64,000 bases of DNA from the NCBI RefSeq assembly GCF_024582815.1, contig NZ_CP102099.1, forward strand, positions 2,356,001-2,420,000, read 5' to 3'. Origin of the DNA: Acinetobacter colistiniresistens (lineage in GTDB: Bacteria; Pseudomonadota; Gammaproteobacteria; Pseudomonadales; Moraxellaceae). Positions 57,316-64,000 of the stretch are shown in pieces (within the stretch, counting starts at the first letter, position 1; the number at the start of each line of letters is the position of its first letter). The translations under genes and the position numbers were made by a program. The notes under the pieces were generated by a model. It did no database searches. It was not told the origin of the DNA and saw nothing but the letters and a program-made list of their open reading frames with translations.

Positions 57316-58341
57316 TTATAAGTAAGGGTCTTTACGCCAGTTACTTGGACTACGGCCACTCCAGCGCTTAAAGGCACGGCTAAAGTTGGCGACATCTGAG
57401 TAGCCCAATTCATCTGCGATTTGTTCCAGACTATAATCGGTTCGAGAGAGCAGTGAGGTGGCATGACGATAACGTACTTCATCTACTAAAGTCGAGAAGG
57501 AGGTGCCCTCGGCCGCAAGTTGGCGTTTAAGGGTTCGGTCTGACATGTGCAAGCGCTCAGCCACACTTTCAATACTTAAATAATGCTGTTCTGAATTTGT
57601 CAGGATATCACGGACACGCATGGCTAAACGGCGACGCTCACCTAAAGCAGACAACTCTGTTTCGCACTGGTTGATTGCGATTTGACTGGCAATTGGGTCT
57701 GCATTGACCATCTTTAAGCCTAGATATTTTTTATCGAAGCTGGAAATTAAATGCGGTTGATTAAAACGAATGCTGCTGCTCAATTTATCTTTATATTTTT
57801 CAAAGCCAGCGGGTTCAGCGAAGTCCAAATCGACCTCACCTCTTAGATCTTCAATGCCAGTGAGGGCTTTGGCCATGGTCATAATACCAATGGTCAGGCC
57901 TAAAATAATTTCAGTGCGTAATGGCTCAACTTCAATATCGCATTGTAGCTGTAGAGTTGCTTTAGGTCCAAAAGTAGAAAAATAAAGCTGCAAAAAGGGC
58001 AGGCGTAACTGAATAAACCGGCTTGCCAGTGCAATGGCATCGGTAATGTCATGCGCCGTCATAATGGCATAGCCAATAAAGCCATGAATGGAAATCCGCA
58101 TTTGCGTTCCTAGGTGAAAGCCAAGGGTGCTTTCACCTGTCAGGCGCAAAGAGTGTTTCACCAGTTCATTCGCAATGGGTGTTGGAATTCTGAAATTCGG
58201 ATCAGCCAGTTGTTCGCTGGTTAAATGAAACGGTGCAAACAATGTTTCATCGCTATATCCCCAGCGAGAAACCACGTCTAAGAGCAATAAGCCATAGACA
58301 CCTGGTATTCCTTGATCTTGACGAGTTGTGGTTGTTTTCAT
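57316..58341 (-). CDS. AraC-family transcriptional regulator
   Basis: 341 residues. The N-terminal part (about 20-200) resembles the arabinose-binding-like domain PF12625 found in OruR/MmsR-type regulators. The C-terminal 100 residues form the two-HTH AraC domain (LHMSDRTLKRQLAAEG and DYSLEQIADELGYSDVANFSRAF, ending GRSPSNWRK). The ligand is unknown; such regulators often sense lipids or amino acids. The nearby MaoC-like gene would fit a fatty-acid theme, but both are separate units. Confidence 0.92.
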   Translation of the reverse strand: MKTTTTRQDQGIPGVYGLLLLDVVSRWGYSDETLFAPFHLTSEQLADPNFRIPTPIANELVKHSLRLTGESTLGFHLGTQMRISIHGFIGYAIMTAHDITDAIALASRFIQLRLPFLQLYFSTFGPKATLQLQCDIEVEPLRTEIILGLTIGIMTMAKALTGIEDLRGEVDLDFAEPAGFEKYKDKLSSSIRFNQPHLISSFDKKYLGLKMVNADPIASQIAINQCETELSALGERRRLAMRVRDILTNSEQHYLSIESVAERLHMSDRTLKRQLAAEGTSFSTLVDEVRYRHATSLLSRTDYSLEQIADELGYSDVANFSRAFKRWSGRSPSNWRKDPYL

Positions 58342-58469
58342 GTGCTTTCCGTGGCGCTCATCAATTTTGCCAATATCTTTTAAACATTTAAGTCTTAAAC
58401 ATCTTTACATGAAATAAAATAATCAATCATAAAAATTGTTGGACAAAAGAGTCACTGAATGTTCAACAA

Positions 58470-58910
58470 TCAAGTGGGCTTTCTAAAGACCATAATTTTG
58501 GTTGTCGATATTAATAGCACATCACCATGCTGGTTCAAAGCTTGTGTCACATAGCTGACGATACCCCGATCATTTTTTGTTTTAGAGGGGGTGATCGCGG
58601 TGATTTCAATTTCTACATGAATTTTATCACCTGCACGGGTTGGACGAGGCCAACGCAAACTTGATTCAGTACCTAAGAGGCCACCTGCGATTGGAAAACA
58701 TTCTGTCCATAAACGCATGGCCACTGCGGAAGTATGCCAACCGCTTGCGGCCAAACCTTGAAAAATTGGATGTTGTTCTGCAGCTTGCTCATCTAAATGA
58801 AAAGGTTGGGGGTCGTACTGTCCAGCAAACTGTTTAATTTCTTCACGGGTCATTTCATATTCACGACTAATGAAATGATCTCCAATATTTAAATCTTCTA
58901 AATACAACAT
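58470..58910 (-). CDS. MaoC-like hydratase/dehydratase
   Basis: 146 residues, single hotdog fold. The hydratase motif (FAGQYDPQPFHLDEQAA) holds the Asp and His of the catalytic pair. GLAASGWHTSAVAMRL is the other family motif. It probably hydrates a CoA-linked enoyl chain. Its ATG overlaps the stop of the ABC gene (TAATG), so the two are co-transcribed and translationally coupled. Confidence 0.9.
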   Translation of the reverse strand: MLYLEDLNIGDHFISREYEMTREEIKQFAGQYDPQPFHLDEQAAEQHPIFQGLAASGWHTSAVAMRLWTECFPIAGGLLGTESSLRWPRPTRAGDKIHVEIEITAITPSKTKNDRGIVSYVTQALNQHGDVLLISTTKIMVFRKPT

Positions 58911-60757
58911 TACTCTGTGTCCTGAGTCGCTTGCTGTTCAACTAGAAAACCACCTGTTTGTCGTTTCCAGAGTTGTGCATACAAGCCATCATTAGCAATT
59001 AATTCTTCATGTGTCCCTTGTTCTGCAATTCTTCCCTGATCCAGAACAATAAGGCGATCCATTTGCGCAATAGTAGATAAACGGTGCGCAATTGCAATGA
59101 CTGTTTTGCCAACCATTAGGTCATTTAAACTGCTTTGAATCGCAGATTCGACCTCTGAATCAAGTGCACTGGTGGCTTCATCCAAAATTAAAATGGGTGC
59201 ATCTTTTAGGAAGACACGTGAAATCGCAATTCGTTGACGTTGACCGCCAGAAAGCTTAACACCGCGCTCACCGACATAGGCGTCATAACCCATACGTCCT
59301 TTTTGATCGGTGAGTTGCGGAATAAACTCTTCGGCCTTGGCTTTTTGAACTGCAAGTTGAACCTCTGATTCTGTTGCATTGGGGCGGCCATATTTAATGT
59401 TTTCCGCAACTGTACGATGTAATAAAGACGTATCCTGAGTGACTAAGGCTATATTGGCACGTAAGCTATCTTGGGTTACATCATGGATATTTTGACCATC
59501 AATTAAAATACGACCTTGGTTGATGTCATAAAAATGCAGTAGCAGTTGAATTAACGTTGATTTACCTGCACCAGAACGACCTACAATCCCAATTTTTTCA
59601 CCTGGTTTAATGGTGAGGTTGAAGTGCTCAATGACATTTTTTTGATTATAAGCAAAGCTTACATCTTCAAAGCGGATTTCACCATGCGTGACGACTAAGG
59701 TAGAAGCATCTTTTTTATCTTGAATCTGGATTTGTTTGCCTAAAGTTTTCATCCCATCCTGAATGGTACCGACATTCTCAAACAGCATTGTTACATTCCA
59801 CATGATAAACTCTGCCAAGCTATCCAGCTTTAGAACCATCGCCGTTGTTGCCGCAATGACGCCAATGGCTGCTTGACCTTGTGTCCATAACCACACAGAA
59901 GTTCCAATCACACTAATAAATAGAAATGCACTTAAGAAACGGATCGCGATTTCGTATTTAACACCTAAACGCATTTGCTTATAAACCGTGACCATGAACT
60001 CCTGCATCGATTCTTTGGCGTATTGGCTTTCACGGCCAGCATGGGCAAATAATTTCACGGTCTGGATATTGGTATAGGCATCGGTAATGCGACCAGTCAT
60101 GACAGCACGTGCATCGGCTTGTTTTTTTGAAATTTTGCCTAGGCGGGGGATAAAATAACTTGCAATTGCAATAAATAAGAACAGCCATAAGGCCAAAGGC
60201 ACAATCAAGATTGGCGAAATAGAACCGAGAACCAAGCTGATTGTAATGAAATAAATCAGAACATAGACCAGCATGTCACCCAGAATCATCCAGAAATCGC
60301 GAACCGCCAAAGCCGTTTGCATGACTTTGGCCGAAAGACGACCCGCAAAGTCAGTATGGAAAAAATCGAGGCTTTGTTGCAGTAATAAGCTATGGAAACG
60401 CCAGCGCATCCGCATTGGGAAGTTGCTGAATAAAACTTGATGTTTAACAATGGATTGCAGGCTAACAAAAAAGATGTGGGCAAATAAAATGCTAATCAAA
60501 ATGGTCAGGTTTTGTTGATTGTTTGCCAAAAAAGTACTTGGTTGGCTATTGCTAAGCCAGTCTACGAGTTTGCCGATATAGGAGAAGAATAACGCTTCGA
60601 AACACGCTGCTGCCGCCGTACAGACAATGAGAATAAAAAGATAGGGGCGAATTCCCTGAGTAGATCGCCAAACGAAAGCAAAAAATGTGGTGGGTAATGG
60701 TTTGTTTAAGTCTTTCGTTGGATAAGGATCAACTAGTTTTTCAAACCATTGCAGCAT
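58910..60757 (-). CDS. ABC exporter, fused membrane and ATPase domains
   Basis: 615 residues. Six membrane segments (about 30-330) are followed by the ATPase: Walker A GRSGAGKST, Q-loop ALVTQDTSLLH, signature LSGGQRQRIA, Walker B ILILDEATSALD and switch His (AIAHRLST). It is an MsbA/McjD-like half transporter that works as a dimer; the substrate (lipid, peptide or drug) cannot be read. It is first in a two-gene unit with the MaoC-like gene. Confidence 0.93.
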   Translation of the reverse strand: MLQWFEKLVDPYPTKDLNKPLPTTFFAFVWRSTQGIRPYLFILIVCTAAAACFEALFFSYIGKLVDWLSNSQPSTFLANNQQNLTILISILFAHIFFVSLQSIVKHQVLFSNFPMRMRWRFHSLLLQQSLDFFHTDFAGRLSAKVMQTALAVRDFWMILGDMLVYVLIYFITISLVLGSISPILIVPLALWLFLFIAIASYFIPRLGKISKKQADARAVMTGRITDAYTNIQTVKLFAHAGRESQYAKESMQEFMVTVYKQMRLGVKYEIAIRFLSAFLFISVIGTSVWLWTQGQAAIGVIAATTAMVLKLDSLAEFIMWNVTMLFENVGTIQDGMKTLGKQIQIQDKKDASTLVVTHGEIRFEDVSFAYNQKNVIEHFNLTIKPGEKIGIVGRSGAGKSTLIQLLLHFYDINQGRILIDGQNIHDVTQDSLRANIALVTQDTSLLHRTVAENIKYGRPNATESEVQLAVQKAKAEEFIPQLTDQKGRMGYDAYVGERGVKLSGGQRQRIAISRVFLKDAPILILDEATSALDSEVESAIQSSLNDLMVGKTVIAIAHRLSTIAQMDRLIVLDQGRIAEQGTHEELIANDGLYAQLWKRQTGGFLVEQQATQDTE

Positions 60758-60904
60758 TGTTTCTTTCCTTTTTCTTTAAACTGTTGAATGCAAATATATA
60801 ATTAATTAACTGTTTAAAAACAATAGTTTATGCTTAACTTGTTTCTCTGTTTGAACCTGCGTAAACATGTGGAATCTTGCGTTAAACACATTTAATTTAC
60901 GCCA

Positions 60905-60946
60905 AATTTTACGCCATAATGGAAAAAAACAGAATGGCGTAAAATT
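60905..60946. repeat. Perfect inverted repeat directly before the integrase start
   Basis: 13-bp arms AATTTTACGCCAT (60905-60917) and ATGGCGTAAAATT (60934-60946) with a 16-base spacer. A further TTTACGCCA copy lies just upstream (about 60896-60904). The right arm touches the ATG at 60947. It looks like an operator for self-control or an integrase-binding site. Confidence 0.65.
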
Positions 60947-63229
60947 ATGGGTTCAATAAGGTCTAGAAGCCTTGCAGACGGTACAATTCGGTATAGAGCT
61001 GAGATTCGTATCAATCGCAAAGATTATCCAGAATTCAAAGAAAGCAAAACATTTAGTTCGCGTAGAATAGCAGAAAACTGGATACATAAGAGAGAAAACG
61101 AATTAAGTAAAAATCCCGAGTTACTTTCAGGTAAAAATAACTCGCATAATTTGTCTATTGGTCAGGCTATTGAAAAGTACCTGGCTGAAGTTGATGGTGT
61201 GTATAGTATAAGCAAAATAAATACATTAAAGCTTTTAAGAAAATTGCCAATTTCTAAAAAAATGATGTTACAGCTTAAGCCTATTGATATTTCTGACCAT
61301 GTTAACTTGAGAAAAGAAGGGTACGGCAAACTCCAGCTAAATAGTGTTGCCCCAAGTACAATTCAGAATGAGCTTTTGCAGCTTCGAAGTGTTTTATCAC
61401 ATGCATCAATTATGTGGGACATGGAAATTGATTTAAATAATTTTGATAGGACCACTGCACAACTAAGAAAGACTCGTCAAATATCCCCAAGTAGAAAAAG
61501 GGACCGGCTACCTAACCCAAATGAATTGAAATTACTTCTACAGTTTTTCTCTAGGAAGTGGAAGGAGAATAAACAAAGTAGATACCCGATGCATTACATC
61601 ATTCTTTTGGCTATATTTTCATGTCGAAGAGAATCTGAAATGACACGAATGTATTTTGAGAATTTTGATGAATACAATCAAACATGGCTTATTAAAAATT
61701 TGAAAAACCCAAAAGGGTCATTGGGTAATAACAAAGAGTTTACAGTTCATCATGAATGTAAACAGGTGATTGAAATGTTCAAACAACCTGAAATTCGAAA
61801 TCGAATGTATAAAAGCGGCCTTGATAAGAATTTATTAGTGCCATTAAATCCAAAAACAATTGCATCAGAATTCACGAAAGCATGCATAATTTTAGGGATT
61901 GAAGATTTACGATTTCATGATTTTAGACATGAAGGTTGTACTCGATTGGCAGAGCAAACCAAATCAACCAAAGAGAAAGGAGGTGCTATAGGTGGTACTG
62001 CTGGCGGTTTGATTGGTGGGGCAATTGGTAGTCTATTTGGGCCATTAGGCACGGTTGCAGGTGCTGGGCTTGGTTCTATTATTGGTGAAAAACTCGGAAG
62101 TGTCGCAGCGCCTTATATCAAACAATGGACAGATTCATTAATCGCTGCTGATATACCTTCGATGATATCTAAGCTGATCAGTGCAGCATTTAGCTTAACA
62201 CCAGGTGGCATCGCAAAATCTTTAGTTGATTGGGGTAAGGAAAAATGGAATTCAACTTTTAACGGCCAACCGAACCCAAGCTATTTGATGCGCCGTCAGT
62301 ATGGAGGGCAAGGCGTTAATGGTGGAGAACCGGCACAATTTGGCGCTGCTGCAAAAGCCGTAACAGGAAATCAAAAACAAATTATTAGTCAAATGTATGA
62401 TGCGGCAACATCGGCAGGATTTAGTCATAATCAAGCAATAGCGTTACTTGGTGACATTGGTCGTGAGAATGATTTCCGATTAGATAACATTTTTGGAGGC
62501 CATAAAGATCCTGCTCGGGGTGACAATTTAGGTATGGTTTCATGGCAGGGAGATAGAAGAAAAAACTTAGAAAAGTTTCTTGCTGGCAGAGGTTTGCTTA
62601 ATGAAGATGGAACAATAAAACGTACTCAAGAGGGTCTGAGGGCTCAATTTGAATTTGCTAAATTAGAAATGGAAAATAATAAAAAGTGGAAACAGGGCTT
62701 TTTAGATAAGAAAGATATTAGCATTGAGGAAGCAAGGCCACAGTTGGGTGGAAGTGGATCATATTTTGGCTGGGCAAGAGGTCAGGAAACAATCAGGAGA
62801 GGTGATGGCACTAGAATACCATTCGACAGCCAAGCTCAAGAGAATAAAGCCAATCAATATTCGAAAGTTGCAGAGGATATGGTAAGCAAAAAGAATGATC
62901 AAAATAGTGAAGTAAATAATTCTAAGAATACAACATCAGAAACTGCTGAATTGATTATGCAGAAGGCAAAATCGAATGTACCTGTTTTAAATATGCAATC
63001 ATCAGTGCAACCAATAGCATCACGTAGCGATACTTTTGGTTTGTCTTATGGCAAGCCAAATTTTGATAGTAATATTCAACCTGCTAAAGAGTACTTAACT
63101 TCACCCGCACCACAGGAAGTTGTTGTTAAGAATCAAAATAGTGATACTATCAACCAAAATGTGAGCAATAGAATATTAGCTCATGCGATAACAGGTGGAA
63201 TAGGAATGGGGGATAAATTCAATGGTTAA
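60947..63229 (+). CDS. Chimera: front of a tyrosine integrase fused to the back of a phage tape-measure protein
   Basis: 760 residues in one open frame. Residues 1-336 are a tyrosine integrase: a small N-terminal arm domain (GSIRSRSLADGTIRYRAEIR), a core-binding domain, and the catalytic domain with R228 (CRRESEM) and H324-x-x-R327. The remaining catalytic His/Trp and Tyr are missing. From about residue 340 the sequence changes to Gly/Ala-rich membrane-like helices (GGAIGGTAGGLIGGAIGS) typical of tape-measure proteins. A phage tail lysozyme domain follows (about 480-610; LLGDIGREND with the catalytic Glu), then a Gln/Ser-rich tail. The join is near base 61960. It cannot recombine DNA. Best read as a deletion inside a prophage, or a misassembly. 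Confidence 0.85.
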   Translation: MGSIRSRSLADGTIRYRAEIRINRKDYPEFKESKTFSSRRIAENWIHKRENELSKNPELLSGKNNSHNLSIGQAIEKYLAEVDGVYSISKINTLKLLRKLPISKKMMLQLKPIDISDHVNLRKEGYGKLQLNSVAPSTIQNELLQLRSVLSHASIMWDMEIDLNNFDRTTAQLRKTRQISPSRKRDRLPNPNELKLLLQFFSRKWKENKQSRYPMHYIILLAIFSCRRESEMTRMYFENFDEYNQTWLIKNLKNPKGSLGNNKEFTVHHECKQVIEMFKQPEIRNRMYKSGLDKNLLVPLNPKTIASEFTKACIILGIEDLRFHDFRHEGCTRLAEQTKSTKEKGGAIGGTAGGLIGGAIGSLFGPLGTVAGAGLGSIIGEKLGSVAAPYIKQWTDSLIAADIPSMISKLISAAFSLTPGGIAKSLVDWGKEKWNSTFNGQPNPSYLMRRQYGGQGVNGGEPAQFGAAAKAVTGNQKQIISQMYDAATSAGFSHNQAIALLGDIGRENDFRLDNIFGGHKDPARGDNLGMVSWQGDRRKNLEKFLAGRGLLNEDGTIKRTQEGLRAQFEFAKLEMENNKKWKQGFLDKKDISIEEARPQLGGSGSYFGWARGQETIRRGDGTRIPFDSQAQENKANQYSKVAEDMVSKKNDQNSEVNNSKNTTSETAELIMQKAKSNVPVLNMQSSVQPIASRSDTFGLSYGKPNFDSNIQPAKEYLTSPAPQEVVVKNQNSDTINQNVSNRILAHAITGGIGMGDKFNG

Positions 63230-63554
63230 TTTTAGGAAAGTAATTCTTGTCGTTGGAGTGTTACTAATAGTTAATACTTCTTATGCAGCCAACAATAAAG
63301 AGAAAATTAAAGGATGTGAAAAAATTCTAGCTGCTGGAATGTTTAATGGATTATTAGAAGATATATGCGGCTTTGAAGGTAATGTTAAGGCCAATTTATT
63401 AAAAATGTACGATAAAGCTGAATGTAGAAAAATCATTCCACAGGCTACAGTAGACCAACTTTCTAAAGATGTAGTTTTAGATACTAAAAAAGAATTGATG
63501 CATATAGTACACATACATTTTGTGAGGAAAACATGCAGCCATATGTTGACTTAA
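63222..63554 (+). CDS. Small secreted phage protein
   Basis: 110 residues, overlapping the end of the chimera by eight bases. A signal peptide (cut after SYA near residue 22) leads to a helical protein with several Cys (C31, C46, C67 and C105 region), suggesting disulfides in the periplasm. The start region is nearly the same as that of the next gene (GGGGA...AAATTCAATGGT). Function unknown; its place after tape-measure sequence suggests a phage gene. Confidence 0.65.
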   Translation: MVNFRKVILVVGVLLIVNTSYAANNKEKIKGCEKILAAGMFNGLLEDICGFEGNVKANLLKMYDKAECRKIIPQATVDQLSKDVVLDTKKELMHIVHIHFVRKTCSHMLT

Positions 63555-63618
63555 AAAAGAGATGAAATAGAAAATCTAGCAATATAATTTTATTTAAATA
63601 GGAATGGGGAAAAATTCA

Positions 63619-64000
63619 ATGGTAAATTTTAAACAAGCATTGTTAATATCTTGTTGTTTATTAAGCATATCTGCCAATGCAAAAAATGAATTAGATCAAT
63701 TTAAAGTAAGTCCTCCATTTGGCAAAACTTCAATAGGTCGATGCCATATGGATTCATGCTCGTGGGGGAAAGTGCTTAATAAAAAAGTAATTTCTTCTTC
63801 AAGTAAAACAATGAATGTTGAGGCAACTATTCTTGGTGGCCAGTCATCTATGAATGGTAATGATAAGATTAAGTGGAATAAAGCATCACATAAAGTAATT
63901 GCTATTTGTTCTAAGAGTAATCCAAGTATGATCATTGAAGATCAAGTTACTCAATTAAACGTTCGAGATTTTCCAGCTGTTGAGGAAAGTGATGTTAATT
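63619..64000 (+). CDS. Secreted phage protein, cut by the window edge
   Basis: At least 127 residues, open at the right edge. It starts MVNFKQALLI, a signal peptide similar to that of the previous gene, and is cut after ANA near residue 23. The mature part is polar and basic, with C-x4-C (RCHMDSCSW) and no recognised domain. The two adjacent genes share start region and signal peptide style, so they may be tandem relatives that diverged after the signal. Confidence 0.65.
   Translation, partial: MVNFKQALLISCCLLSISANAKNELDQFKVSPPFGKTSIGRCHMDSCSWGKVLNKKVISSSSKTMNVEATILGGQSSMNGNDKIKWNKASHKVIAICSKSNPSMIIEDQVTQLNVRDFPAVEESDVN

Overview
The window is AT-rich gammaproteobacterial DNA. Its genes look like those of the genus Acinetobacter: metK and tkt side by side, a put locus run by a separate Lrp-type regulator, queG beside nnr, ruvC and trmA with Acinetobacter-like sequences, many short orphan genes, and prophages of Acinetobacter type. 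The genus is inferred from recognition of the proteins; no search was run.

Layout. 1-11.2 kb is the right end of a prophage: virion/tail genes, a small membrane protein (putative holin) and a T4-type lysozyme on the + strand, then three small genes and a P4-type integrase on the - strand, ending beside a CAU-anticodon tRNA (11.4 kb). 11.8-15.4 kb holds a broken lipoprotein gene, a catalase-fold lipoprotein, a small secreted protein and a second, heavily damaged lipoprotein gene. 15.5-20.6 kb is a complete chaperone-usher fimbrial operon (subunit, chaperone, usher, tip protein). 21-37 kb is mostly chromosomal backbone (bioB, queG, nnr, ruvC, initiator tRNA, two csp genes, fxsA, metK, tkt, an OsmC-like gene, yceI) with a scatter of small orphan genes, several of them inactivated.

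38.0-42.1 kb is the most interesting segment. It has a CI-like self-cleaving repressor, three evenly spaced operator-like sites, a divergent Cro-like gene, two genes of unknown role, a tiny coupled ORF, a holin-like gene related to the one in the left prophage, and a GH19-like endolysin. No capsid, tail-tube, packaging or integrase gene is present. It reads as a small, probably SOS-triggered lysis module, either domesticated or the remnant of a prophage.

42.1-46.9 kb carries a TopAI (YjhX) toxin homologue upstream of an HD-domain/acetyltransferase fusion, an LRAT-like membrane protein, a phosphodiester glycosidase-like protein and trmA. At 47.1-48.5 kb a 1309-bp IS3-family element splits a GrpB-family gene, with a 3-bp target duplication. 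48.8-54.8 kb is the proline-use locus (putA, its Lrp-type regulator, putP). 55.6-60.8 kb holds a chitin-active LPMO, gcvH, an AraC-type regulator, a MaoC-like protein and an ABC exporter. From 60.9 kb to the end is a second phage-derived segment. It opens with a striking in-frame chimera of the front of a tyrosine integrase and the back of a tail tape-measure/lysozyme protein, followed by two secreted-protein genes, the last cut by the window edge.

Several small non-core genes are broken by one-base changes, four of them explicable by one A missing from a run of five. All large core genes are intact.
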